DNA of 64,000 bases from Mycolicibacterium chubuense NBB4 (GTDB lineage: Bacteria > Actinomycetota > Actinomycetes > Mycobacteriales > Mycobacteriaceae), in the NCBI RefSeq assembly GCF_000266905.1, contig NC_018027.1, forward strand, positions 2,728,001 to 2,792,000, given 5' to 3'. Made by a program: the position numbers and the translations under genes. Below the pieces are notes generated by a model. It was not told the DNA's origin and did not search any database. It saw only the letters and a program-made list of their open reading frames with translations. Below are positions 36,805 through 44,807 of this stretch, piece by piece (position 1 is the first letter of the stretch; each line of letters opens with the position of its first letter).

Positions 36805-36829
36805 GCACTGAGTCATAATGACTCAGTGC
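36805..36829. repeat. TGAGTCA inverted repeat, copy 3 (xis promoter region)
   Basis: Arms GCACTGAGTCA and TGACTCAGTGC are perfect over 11 bp, with spacer TAA. It is the longest copy and lies in the int-xis intergenic region, 96 bp before the xis ATG and 87 bp after the int stop. A TGACTCAG half-site also occurs before int (38117-38124). An operator controlling the excision decision is plausible. Confidence 0.65.
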
Positions 36830-36915
36830 TTTTCGATAAAGGGCTGGTCAGCGCCTCTGAGGCGCAACGAAAGTGCCCGGCTGGCCGATCACCAACGGGG
36901 CACTACGAAAACCGC

Positions 36916-38070
36916 TCAGCGTGGCGCTGAGCCATCCCAACCGGCCAGCCTGGACAGGTCAGCGGCAATGACATTGGGCCGGTCCGACATCTGATGTTGA
37001 TAGCGCTGGCTGGCCTGCGCCGTCTTGTGACCAATGCGGGCCTGCACCTCGACTGGACTGGCCACCATGGTGGCGTAGCTCGTTGCGGTGTGCCTCATGT
37101 CGTGAATGCGAAAGCCCTCGCGGCCAATCGATTTCAGGGCAGATGCCCAGGCACGCCGAAACGTCTTTTCGTTGAGGTGGCAGGTTTTCGGAGGTTTGAA
37201 CACAACCGAATCCGGTTCAGAGTCAAAGAAAGTGGCGAGGTGACTACGAATGTCAGGCACGATGTGCGGCGGCACCGGCACATCGTGGGTCTCATGATTC
37301 TTCGGGCTGTCCACGGTGCACGTCCAACCTGTCTTGCTACCGGACACGTCGCGGTGGGTGACGCTGTGACGGACATGGATCACCATTGAGTCGGCACCGT
37401 CGTCAGTGATGTCAGCACGGGTCAGCGCGGCTAGCTCTCCGAACCGTAGACCGCACCAAACGCCGAGCAACACGAATGCTTTGAGGTTGACCGGGACACC
37501 GAGCGCCAGCTTTTCGGTCTCAGCGAAGGTCAGCGGTGTCGAAGCTTCCCGCTTGGGGCGAGTGGTCCCGGCATTGCGAACGACACAGGGGTTGGTGGTC
37601 AGCAGTCCATCGGTAACGGCGGTATTGAGCACGGTACGAAGCAACTGATAGGCGTGTGCGCGGCGGGTCGGTGTCTTGGCGAGGACAGAACCGGCGTACC
37701 AGGTGCGGATCATCTCGGGGGAGATCTGCGCCAGCGGCACCTTCGAAAATCTGGCCAGTGGGCCGTCGAGCAAGTCCAGGTAACCCTGACGGGTTCGTGG
37801 TTTGAGATCACGCTGACCGACAACATCGAGCGCATAGTCACCGAAGACCGTGCCGCGTTTCTGGGTTGCATTTTTCCGTTGTGCGGGCGGGGTCCACTCG
37901 TCGTATTCGATCAGTCGATGTTCAGCGGCCAGCCATGCTTCGGCACTCATCTTCGTGGTGTAGGTGACCGGTGCGACGTGGCGGCTGAGGTTGTGGCTGT
38001 AGCTGGCTTGGTAGCGACCGCTGGGGAGTCGCCGGATTTTGCCCCAGCTGCGGCGTGGTCTGCGCGTCAT
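36916..38070 (-). CDS. int: Tyrosine integrase of the element
   Basis: A 384-residue phage integrase. The N-terminal arm-binding domain (SWGKIRRLPSGRYQASYS, residues ~8-55) is followed by a SAM-like core-binding domain (TVFGDYALDVVGQRDLKPRT; ~75-170) and the catalytic domain with Arg in WCGLRFGELAALT, HDMRHTATSYA, IGHKTAQASQRY with the nucleophile Tyr in SQRYQHQM. It lies beside attR and targets tRNA-Pro(GGG). ATG 38070. Confidence 0.93.
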   Translation of the reverse strand: MTRRPRRSWGKIRRLPSGRYQASYSHNLSRHVAPVTYTTKMSAEAWLAAEHRLIEYDEWTPPAQRKNATQKRGTVFGDYALDVVGQRDLKPRTRQGYLDLLDGPLARFSKVPLAQISPEMIRTWYAGSVLAKTPTRRAHAYQLLRTVLNTAVTDGLLTTNPCVVRNAGTTRPKREASTPLTFAETEKLALGVPVNLKAFVLLGVWCGLRFGELAALTRADITDDGADSMVIHVRHSVTHRDVSGSKTGWTCTVDSPKNHETHDVPVPPHIVPDIRSHLATFFDSEPDSVVFKPPKTCHLNEKTFRRAWASALKSIGREGFRIHDMRHTATSYATMVASPVEVQARIGHKTAQASQRYQHQMSDRPNVIAADLSRLAGWDGSAPR

Positions 38071-38093
38071 GATGGTGATGCCCTGATTTCTGC

Positions 38094-38112
38094 GTGCCCT
38101 AGTCGTGCCCTA
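38094..38112 (+). repeat. Candidate integrase arm-type site, right arm
   Basis: GTGCCCTAG-TC-GTGCCCTA: two GTGCCC copies 11 bp apart, almost identical to 22245-22262. It lies in the int promoter region, 24 bp before the int ATG and ~115 bp inside attR. The same orientation and spacing at both element ends suggests integrase binding. Confidence 0.5.
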
Positions 38113-38225
38113 TCTATGACTCAGCATGACACAAACTGACCCATCCTGACGTAGCTGCTGTTCGACATCGATGCTGCTCAGAGCCATAATACGCTGATCA
38201 GAGGTTTGCTGAAAAATGGCCGCTG

Positions 38226-38251
38226 GCAGGTTCAAATCCTGTCAGCCCGAC
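38226..38251 (+). repeat. attR core (26 bp, tRNA-Pro 3' fragment)
   Basis: An exact copy of 22171-22196. The 3' part of a tRNA-Pro without the rest of the gene, as left by tRNA-targeted integration. Chromosome resumes immediately after it. Confidence 0.93.
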
Positions 38252-38261
38252 ACAGGTCAGA

Positions 38262-38296
38262 GGCACTTTCCCAGTCCGGGAAGGTGCCTTTCTCTT
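38262..38296 (+). terminator. Native tRNA-Pro terminator displaced to attR
   Basis: An 11-bp stem (38262-38272 with 38278-38288, one G-T pair), 5-base loop and the tract TTTCTCTT. It lies 10 bp after the attR tRNA fragment, where the original tRNA terminator would have been before integration. It has no promoter-linked gene left in front of it, so this is a fossil of the uninterrupted locus. Confidence 0.8.
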
Positions 38297-38389
38297 GCCC
38301 GTACCGACACATTCGATCGCGACTCGCGCGGCGTCGTCTCTTCAATCGACGTCAGGCAATGAAAGAACCGGAAAGTGCCCGCCGGCTAT

Positions 38390-38794
38390 TCATCGCCCTG
38401 GTCGGGGCCGTTCAGTCTTGGTGAGAACCAGCACAGCCTCGTCGTAGGGGAACAGATGGTAGAGCGGTCGGGACAGCGGTTTGACCTCGCGAGCAGCTTC
38501 GTCCTTGCTCAGCAACCGCGGGTTGCCGACCAAATGCGTTCGGCCGTGCTTCCGGATGGTGGCTGAACCGCGGGCGAGAACGTTGCGCGCCCAGTGAGTC
38601 GTAGGACCATAACCAATCAGCAGCGCGTATCCGTCGACGGTATCGAAGACCAGCAGTGGTGTGCGGTAACGGTTTCCAGTTCGGTGGCCGACGTGTTCGA
38701 GTATTCCCAGCGAGGGCATGCGCCCGACGACACGGATGGCCAAGCGGTTGGTGAATCGGCGGTTGAAGCGAGCGACTGATCGCTGCACCCGCAT
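38390..38794 (-). CDS. Deazaflavin (F420)-dependent nitroreductase-family protein
   Basis: A 134-residue split-barrel protein of the Ddn-like family, common in mycobacteria: LGILEHVGHRTGNRYRTPLLVFDTVDGYALLIGYG, WARNVLARGSATI. Relatives use F420H2 to reduce nitro compounds or quinones; the residues that bind the F420 phosphate cannot be confirmed here. The N-terminal ~25 residues form an amphipathic basic helix that may attach to membrane. Confidence 0.8.
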   Translation of the reverse strand: MRVQRSVARFNRRFTNRLAIRVVGRMPSLGILEHVGHRTGNRYRTPLLVFDTVDGYALLIGYGPTTHWARNVLARGSATIRKHGRTHLVGNPRLLSKDEAAREVKPLSRPLYHLFPYDEAVLVLTKTERPRPGR

Positions 38795-39061
38795 TGTCCC
38801 TCCCTACCCGGCTCTGAGATGACGCGCTGCCAACACAGTGATCTGCTCGTCGAACGTCCTCACCTGTGAGGAGAGTCAGTGTAGTTGCTGACGGGGGCGG
38901 CGCTTCGTCGCAGGGTTCGGCGGCGGCCACGGAGGTGTCCGTGAGAATCTCACCTCAAGCGCCAACCCACCGTTGGTGGTGATGGCGACTCTGGTCTTCA
39001 ATACCGTTGGGAGACCGACGCTGAGGAGCCTGTGGGCCCCTGCAAGGGACCGCATCCGCGT

Positions 39062-39337
39062 CTAGCCGTACAGCGATTGGAGCACTGCGGCTCCGTCCGC
39101 ATCCTCGACAAGGGGAGTGGCCTCGATTGCCATGAACTCATACCACTCCGCCATCCAATGGAAGATGGCCTTCGGATCGTCGCTCTCGGCGATGGCGAAG
39201 CCCTTGCCGTTGGAGCCGTGCCAGCGGCCGATCAATTGAGCGCCGGCAGGTGGGGAACCGCCGGTCTCGAGAAATCGCTTGACCGCTGCCCGGTAGGCAT
39301 CACCGTGCGGCAATGTCCATGACATCAAGAATTTCAT
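39062..39337 (-). CDS. DUF3303-family small protein
   Basis: A 91-residue protein with the DUF3303 pattern: MKFLMSWTLPHGDAYRAAVKRF, AQLIGRWHGSNGKGFAIAESDDP, IFHWMAEWYEFMAIEATPLV. Fold is ferredoxin-like; function unknown. ATG 39337. Nothing else with coding character lies between it and the Ddn-like gene. Confidence 0.8.
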   Translation of the reverse strand: MKFLMSWTLPHGDAYRAAVKRFLETGGSPPAGAQLIGRWHGSNGKGFAIAESDDPKAIFHWMAEWYEFMAIEATPLVEDADGAAVLQSLYG

Positions 39338-39586
39338 GATCGAGCTCCCACGTTGTTCTGTTGAGGGACTGGCGGAGCGCCCGCTGACGCCGAATCTGTT
39401 CGACGCTAGTGTCCAAAAACGAGCGGGAAGTAGGGCCGAAGGTCCCGCCTCGCCGGCCGCGGCGGCGGCCTCCTGCCCCTAGGGCTTCGACGATCAGGAC
39501 CATCGGCCCTACTCCGTGCCGCGGTAGCGGGCGCATGCTCACCTCAGGAAGCGCACGAGGCGAGTGCTGGGGTTCGGGAGGCAGCG

Positions 39587-39862
39587 ATGTGTGGATATGG
39601 GTGGGGTAACGGATGGGGCAGCGGCTGGGGCTGGGGCGGCGCGGTGATGAGCGTGCTGATGGTGTTACTGGTCGTCGCGATGGTCGTGGCGGTCATCTTC
39701 GCCGTCCGTTATCTGTCGGGCAGCAGCGTTCACCGTCGAGGCGGTGCGCCGGCGCCCGAGGGGATGCGCGCAGAAGACCGGCTCGCCGACCGCTTCGCCC
39801 GTGGCGAGATCGACGAAGACGAGTTCCGGCGGCGTATGACGCTGCTCCGCGAACACCGGTGA
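39587..39862 (+). CDS. SHOCT-domain membrane protein
   Basis: A 91-residue protein. A Gly/Trp-rich start (MCGYGWGNGWGSGWGWGG), one membrane helix (MSVLMVLLVVAMVVAVIFAVRYL, ~21-43) and a C-terminal SHOCT motif (EDRLADRFARGEIDEDEFRRRMTLL). ATG 39587 follows GGGAGGC. It is the first gene of an operon with the Met-rich cupredoxin, which begins 3 bases after its stop. Confidence 0.82.
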   Translation: MCGYGWGNGWGSGWGWGGAVMSVLMVLLVVAMVVAVIFAVRYLSGSSVHRRGGAPAPEGMRAEDRLADRFARGEIDEDEFRRRMTLLREHR

Positions 39863-39865
39863 CCG

Positions 39866-40618
39866 ATGAAGTCACATCCGAGGTCGCGCGATTTGATCAT
39901 CGCACTCGGGGCGGTGATCGTCGCAGTCGCCTGTGCGGTGGCGCTGAGCATCGGAATATCTCTGCGGCATAACCGGATTGCCACGGGCCCGACGTACCCT
40001 TCGGGCTTCGGCACGGGCCCCGGAATGATGCGGCCGGGTTCGAGGGGACCGGGAATGACCATGGGCCCCGGAATGATGGGGCCGGTTCGGCCTGCTGATG
40101 TCCCGTCGTGTTCGGCACCGGCACTGCCGGGCACCGTTGTCGATGTCACCCTCACCGATATGCACGGCATGATGGGCCCCGGCGGCATGAGAGGCCCGGG
40201 AATGATGGGGACCGGCCGGTACGGCTATCAAAGCCCGTCGATGGGGATGGTGGGAATGATGCGCATCCTCATCGATCCGGCGACCGTCCCGCCAGGGCAG
40301 GTGTCCTTTCGGGTGACCAATGCCGGTCTCCTGAACCACGAATTGGTGGTCCTACCCCTCGCCAAGGGTCAGTATCCCGGACAGCGGGCCATCGGTCCGA
40401 ACGGCAAGGTCGATGAGGCGGGCAGCCTCGGCGAAGTCTCGCGGCCTTGCGGTGCCGACCACGGCGACGACAACGCTTCCAGCGACGGCATCGCCCCCGG
40501 AGCCAGCGGGTGGACCACCGTGAGTCTCACACCGGGTCGGTACGAGTTGGTCTGCAACATCACCGGTCACTACTGGGCCGGTATGTATGCCGAACTCGAT
40601 GTCAGTCCGCCCAAGTAG
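39866..40618 (+). CDS. Met-rich membrane-anchored cupredoxin-like protein
   Basis: A 250-residue protein with one N-terminal anchor (LIIALGAVIVAVACAVALSIGI). A Met/Gly/Pro-rich linker holds repeated GPGMM units (residues ~50-130). The C-terminal domain (~135-250; RILIDPATVPPGQVSFRVTNAG, HELVVLPL, WTTVSLTPGRYELVCNITGHYWAGM) has the copper-site pattern Cys-X4-His-X4-Met together with the upstream His in NHELVV. Thus a type 1 copper-like site is likely. Gene context suggests copper handling at the membrane or envelope; biochemical role is unknown. Confidence 0.8.
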   Translation: MKSHPRSRDLIIALGAVIVAVACAVALSIGISLRHNRIATGPTYPSGFGTGPGMMRPGSRGPGMTMGPGMMGPVRPADVPSCSAPALPGTVVDVTLTDMHGMMGPGGMRGPGMMGTGRYGYQSPSMGMVGMMRILIDPATVPPGQVSFRVTNAGLLNHELVVLPLAKGQYPGQRAIGPNGKVDEAGSLGEVSRPCGADHGDDNASSDGIAPGASGWTTVSLTPGRYELVCNITGHYWAGMYAELDVSPPK

Positions 40619-40659
40619 CACTCACGAGCGCGCTCGCACGGAAAGAAGGAGGGAAGGCA

Positions 40660-41004
40660 GTGGCGATCAGCAAGACATGGACGACCGTCGGCACGGCAAC
40701 CCTTGTGCTGTCCGCTTCGGTGCTTCTGTCAGCACCCAGCGGCGGCACCACCGGAAGCGCCCTCACGTCGCCTCCGCCGGCCTCAGTGTCGATAGGCGCC
40801 TATCGGGCACAGGCTCCGTACCCGCTCGACCCGCCGGGTTGTTGGGACGCAGACGGCACCTGGCACCCCGACTGCTGGGGTCCCGGCCAGTGGGACCCTG
40901 GGATGGGACCGGGCATGATGGGCCCCGGGCCTTGGGGGCCGGGCATGATGGGCCCCGGGCCGTGGGGACCAGGCATGATGGGCCCCGGTCGTTGGGGCGA
41001 TTGA
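40660..41004 (+). CDS. Secreted Gly/Met/Pro/Trp-rich repeat protein
   Basis: A 114-residue protein with a signal peptide (WTTVGTATLVLSASVLLSAPSGG) and a mature part containing PPGCWDADGTWHPDCWGPG, then three units GMMGPGPWGP. The repeats come from exact 30-bp DNA units at 40911-41000 with few changes. GTG 40660 follows AAGGAGGG at good distance. The Met repeats resemble those of the adjacent cupredoxin, so it may bind copper in the envelope, but this is only inference. Confidence 0.72.
   Translation: MAISKTWTTVGTATLVLSASVLLSAPSGGTTGSALTSPPPASVSIGAYRAQAPYPLDPPGCWDADGTWHPDCWGPGQWDPGMGPGMMGPGPWGPGMMGPGPWGPGMMGPGRWGD
40911..41000 (+). repeat. Three 30-bp tandem repeats in Met-rich protein gene
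   Basis: Units start at 40911, 40941 and 40971, each with GGCATGATGGGCCCCGG followed by a Trp codon; 2-4 differences between units. They encode GMMGPGPWGP. Copy number probably varies between strains. Confidence 0.85.
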
Positions 41005-41189
41005 CAGGTATCGCGTCGTCGGTCATCTGCGGGCGACGCGCGCGAAGCTGACGCCGCATTCGTTTTCCGCAGCAACCGAACCGAAGCGAGCGAGTTTCGA
41101 GAGCAGCCACCGGTTGTGCTCAGATACGTACGCGCAGAGCAGGGCGAGGATCTGCGCGAGGCGTTGCGCCGCTTGGACGGGGTGGGGAT

Positions 41190-42176
41190 TTGACCTCGGT
41201 ACTGACGCAGCATCCCCCCGGCGGAGGATTCCGCGACCGCGCCGCGGTGGCGACCTATCTGCTCGATCGTGGAATCGATGTGCCGCCGGACAACGTCGTC
41301 CTCACCGCCGGCGCCCAGCACGGCCTCGACATCGTTCTTCGTGTCCTCACCCGTCCGGGAGCGTTGGTCGCCGTGGACGAATTGACCTATCCCGGAATCA
41401 AACTGCTCGCAGCCGGCCGCGCGGTCGAGCTGGCGCCGTTTCCCTCGGACGCGGACGGACCAGACCTCGACGCACTTGCCGCGCTCTGTGCACGCCGGCC
41501 CGTCGCGGCGATCTATACCATGCCGACTCTGCACAACCCGCTCGGATACGTCCTCGGACGGCGACGGCGCCGGGCGCTCGCGGAGATCGCGCGCCGGCAT
41601 GACTGCGCGGTGATCGAGGACGGCACGTACGCCTTCCTCCATCCCGGCAGCGCGCCCACGATGTACTCAGTGGCGCCCGAACGCACCTTCCATGTGGCCA
41701 GCATGTCGAAAAACCTCGCCACCGGGCTGCGATTCGGGTTCGTCGTCACACCTGACGGGCTCGTCGCGCGCACGAAAAACGCGGTGCGAACCTCGAGTTG
41801 GGGAACTTCGAGCATCGTCTCGGCGCTGGTGACCGCGTGGATCAGCGACGGCACCGTCGCACGACGGGAAGCCCAGCGCCGCGTCGACGCCCGAGACCGC
41901 CAACGTGTCGCCAGCCGTGTGCTGAAATCCTGTGACTACTCGGCGCATCCGGTGTCCTACTACGGTTGGCTGCGTCTGCGCGACGATCAACGCAGCGACC
42001 ACATCGCACATCTCCTCGCAGACGACGGCATCCTGGTGTCCTCCGCTGACGTCTTCTGCACGACACCGCACCCGCCCAACGCCCTGCGACTCGCGCTCGG
42101 AACACCATCCATTGCACAACTCATCACCGCACTCCATCGCATCAGCGAGGTCGTGTCGTCCACGTACAACCGCTGA
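41190..42176 (+). pseudogene. N-terminally truncated PLP aminotransferase (MocR-type)
   Basis: The 328 codons from TTG 41190 carry the C-terminal two thirds of a fold-type I aminotransferase: LTAGAQHGLDIVLRVL, TMPTLHNPLGY, VIEDGTYAFLH (Asp binding the PLP N1), ASMSKNLATGLRFGF (Schiff-base Lys) and YYGWLRLRDD. Family members of MocR type start ~150 residues earlier with a GntR HTH, which is missing; the reading begins near the usual YGPPGG position. The 185-bp upstream has no matching HTH in any frame. It is probably a 5'-deleted relic, though a shorter active enzyme cannot be excluded. Confidence 0.6.
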
Positions 42177-42217
42177 TTTCAGCGGTGTGAGGGCCCGCAG
42201 CGTTTATCACCCCACGC

Positions 42218-42352
42218 ACGGTCCGCGCTGCCGAGAAGCTGGCTCCGACGCGGCCGCATGCAGGAGCGCAGTCGGCGACGGCGAACCTGATGGTCGGACC
42301 GTTCGCCGCGCTGCTGGACCGGGCGCGCGACGCTCTGTCCCACAACGATTGA
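42218..42352 (+). pseudogene. C-terminal remnant of a hemerythrin-domain protein
   Basis: An open stretch of 44 codons without start encodes LAPTRPHAGAQSATANLMVG and PFAALLDRARDALSHND, then TGA. This resembles the conserved tail of actinobacterial HHE/hemerythrin-domain proteins (APTRPHP..., LLDRARDA). Nothing of the iron-binding HHE part precedes it. Thus a broken gene next to another broken gene. Confidence 0.5.
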
Positions 42353-42863
42353 ATTGTCGCCACGGCTCGGCGTGGAGGTCGTCGGTGTTCGGGCAAACCG
42401 CTCGCTTCATGCGCTCCGAATTTGCTGCAGCAGAAAGGTATTCGCTCCGTTTCCGGACCTGATCCAACCTTCGTGCCACCTGCGATCGCCGGCACGCGTC
42501 CAGCAATCGGGACGACCGTGAGTTCCGCGCACGCGTCGCCTCCCGGAAGTGTCCAGTAGACGGCTCCGGATAGATCGGCGACGCACCTCGCGGACGACGC
42601 TTACTGCGCAGCGGTCCGGGCGTTCTCGCTGATCGCAGCCGTGGCGGTCAGCGAACGGCGACCGTTCAGTGGCCAGTCGGGCCCTCCCGGAGTCGGCAGG
42701 TTGTCACACGTAGCGGTTGGATCGCACAGAGCCCGACTGGCTAACGATATCGAGGCGAGCGGCCCGAATACGGTCCTCTCCAGTGGGTTTGGGTGACAGG
42801 CTTCGGCGGCACACAACTGCACGAAAGCCGGCATCCGTGGTCTGGAATACGTATGGTCAAGCC
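42353..42863. other. Non-coding gap before the cyclase gene
   Basis: About 510 bp without a recognisable gene. The small ORFs here, on both strands, are Arg/Ser/Ala-rich and lack ribosome sites. The frame of the cyclase gene is open back to 42717 but that part is not hydrolase-like. Together with the truncated genes before it, this looks like decayed DNA. Confidence 0.45.
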
Positions 42864-44405
42864 GTGCCGGAAACGTCGTACGCATCCTGCGGCGGTCTCA
42901 GCCTGGCCTATCAGGTGTTCGGGGACGGCCCGATCGACCTCGTGTTCATCGGGTCGTTCGTCAGTCACGTGGAACTGGTCTGGACCGTGCCCGAATGCGT
43001 CGCCTTCATGGAGCGGCTCTCCACGTTCTGTCGCGTGCTGCTCTTCGACAAGGCCGGGGTCGGCGTGTCGGATCCGGTCCCTCGGGTGCGCACGCTCGAT
43101 GATCGGGCGGCCGAGATCGAGGCCGTCATGGACGCTGCCGGCTTCAAGCAGGCGGTGCTGTTCGGAGGGAGCGAGAGCGGCCCGTCGTCCATCTTCTTCG
43201 CGGCTACCCGACCCGACCGAACGCAGGCGTTGATCCTCACCGGTACCTTCGCCTACTTCGGCTTCGATGGCTGGGACGACCTCGAGATCGATCCGGCTGA
43301 GCTTCGGGCGCGCCTCGTGTCCGCGCTGGGCGAGCGCTACACGCCCCCGGTGGAGCGGCTCGCCCGCTGGCAGGCTTGGGCCCGGGCCGCCGGCTCGGCG
43401 TGGGGCAGCGGTGAAGCGACCAAAGCTCTGCTGCCGTCGGTCCGGTGGACACGCCAGCTCGGGATGGTGGAGCGGATGAGCGCGAGTCCAGGGATGGCGC
43501 GCGTGGCGCTGGAAGCGGTGTTCCGGGTCGACGTGCGACCGATCCTGCCGACGATCAGCGTTCCCACCCTGGTCATCCATGCCCGCGACGAAGTCATACC
43601 GGTACAGGAGGGCCGGTACCTCGCCGACCACATCCCCGGTGCGCGGATGTTGGAAGTCGAAGGCAGGGATCACTCTCCCTGGCTCTCCGATCCGGACAGG
43701 ATCCTGACCGCGGTCGAGGAGTTCCTCACCGGCAGCCAGGGGGCGCCTCCGCCCGCGCGTCGCGCCCTGCGCACGGTGTTGTTCACCGACATCGTGGCAT
43801 CGACGCAACACGCGGCATCGACCGGGGACGAGCGGTGGCGTGCGGTGCTGGACCGCTTCGGTGAGATCACCGCAGACCTCACACAACGATTCGGCGGCAC
43901 GGTGGTGGAGAGCACCGGCGACGGCCACCTGATCACGTTCGACGGCCCGACGCAGGCGATCCGCTGCGCCGAGGCCTTGCGCGCGGATGCCGAGTCGCTG
44001 GGTATCGAGATCCGAGCCGGCATTCACACCGGCGAGTGCGAACTCCGCGACGACGACATCGGCGGGATCGCCGTCCACATCGCGGCGCGGATCGTCGACC
44101 AGGCTCGCGCGGGTGAGATCCTCGTCTCGCGTACCGTGTGCGACCTCGTCGTCGGCTCGGGGACCGGCTTCGAGGACCGCGCAAGCGTCGAGTTGCGGGG
44201 CGTACCCGGGACCTGGCAACTGCTCGCGGTCGAACGCCACGGCGCGCAGGCGGGGTCGCCCGAGGCGAAGCTGGTGTCGGCACCGACCCCCGGTCCTCGG
44301 ACCGCGATGCGTCGCTCGGACCGTGCCGTGGCCGCGATGGCCCGGCGCACACCGTGGCTCCTGCGCGGCGTGGCCCGCCTGGCGCCGACCACGGTTCGCC
44401 GGTGA
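42864..44405 (+). CDS. Alpha/beta-hydrolase fused to class III adenylate cyclase (LipJ/Rv1900c-like)
   Basis: A 513-residue fusion. Residues ~1-280 form an alpha/beta hydrolase (LAYQVFGDGPIDLVFIGSF; LFGGSESGPSSIFFA with nucleophile elbow GGSESG; PTLVIHARDEVIP; GRDHSPWL with His). Residues ~300-460 are a class III cyclase domain with FTDIVASTQ (metal Asp), TGDGHLITF and GIHTGECELRDDDIGGIAVHIAARI. The same order occurs in M. tuberculosis Rv1900c, which makes cAMP. GTG 42864 (VPETSYASCGG) is chosen. Confidence 0.87.
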   Translation: MPETSYASCGGLSLAYQVFGDGPIDLVFIGSFVSHVELVWTVPECVAFMERLSTFCRVLLFDKAGVGVSDPVPRVRTLDDRAAEIEAVMDAAGFKQAVLFGGSESGPSSIFFAATRPDRTQALILTGTFAYFGFDGWDDLEIDPAELRARLVSALGERYTPPVERLARWQAWARAAGSAWGSGEATKALLPSVRWTRQLGMVERMSASPGMARVALEAVFRVDVRPILPTISVPTLVIHARDEVIPVQEGRYLADHIPGARMLEVEGRDHSPWLSDPDRILTAVEEFLTGSQGAPPPARRALRTVLFTDIVASTQHAASTGDERWRAVLDRFGEITADLTQRFGGTVVESTGDGHLITFDGPTQAIRCAEALRADAESLGIEIRAGIHTGECELRDDDIGGIAVHIAARIVDQARAGEILVSRTVCDLVVGSGTGFEDRASVELRGVPGTWQLLAVERHGAQAGSPEAKLVSAPTPGPRTAMRRSDRAVAAMARRTPWLLRGVARLAPTTVRR

Positions 44406-44480
44406 ACCCGGAGCACCAGCGATCAACTCACCAGCCGCCGCGGGGGCAATCCGTGGTGGCCGTTGCGACGAATACCACGT

Positions 44481-44774
44481 GTGAGCACCTCGACACCGAC
44501 GAAGGCACCCCGACCACAAGGGCGAGTGCGGTTTCGACGCGAGGGCGACCAGCTGTACGTCGACGAGGCGACGCCCGTCATGTGGTTCGCTCGCCACGTC
44601 CTCGAGGCCAGTCGCGGTGAACCCGACGTCGGATTGAGTTTCGACGGCCAGCACGTGACCCTTCATGCACCCAACGGGCGATGGATCTGGAAGCTGACCG
44701 GCCGCAGTGTGTGTTTCAGGGACGGGCCGGACGCAGCGCCCATGGTCCTGCTCGAAGGCCTCTGGCCCGACTAG
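44481..44774 (+). CDS. Small unknown protein
   Basis: A 97-residue protein with a basic Ser/Thr/Pro start and a compact beta-rich part (VRFRREGDQLYVDEATPVMWF; VGLSFDGQHVTLHAPNGRWIWKL; GLWPD). No family recognised and no membrane segment. GTG 44481; GTG 44463 is also in frame. It is 75 bp after the cyclase fusion on the same strand and may be co-transcribed. Confidence 0.55.
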   Translation: MSTSTPTKAPRPQGRVRFRREGDQLYVDEATPVMWFARHVLEASRGEPDVGLSFDGQHVTLHAPNGRWIWKLTGRSVCFRDGPDAAPMVLLEGLWPD

Positions 44775-44807
44775 ATCGTGGGGTCCCCGCTCTGGCAGGT
44801 TTCCTGC

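Noticed and set aside
41114..41189. Short ORF before the truncated aminotransferase as its missing HTH
   Set aside because: The translated sequence (ending LREALRRLDGVGI) has no GntR pattern, so it does not supply the absent N-terminus.
40763..41642. Minus-strand ORFs rich in GPIMPGP repeats
   Set aside because: They are the reverse complement of the Met-rich repeat gene; the plus strand has the signal peptide and ribosome site.
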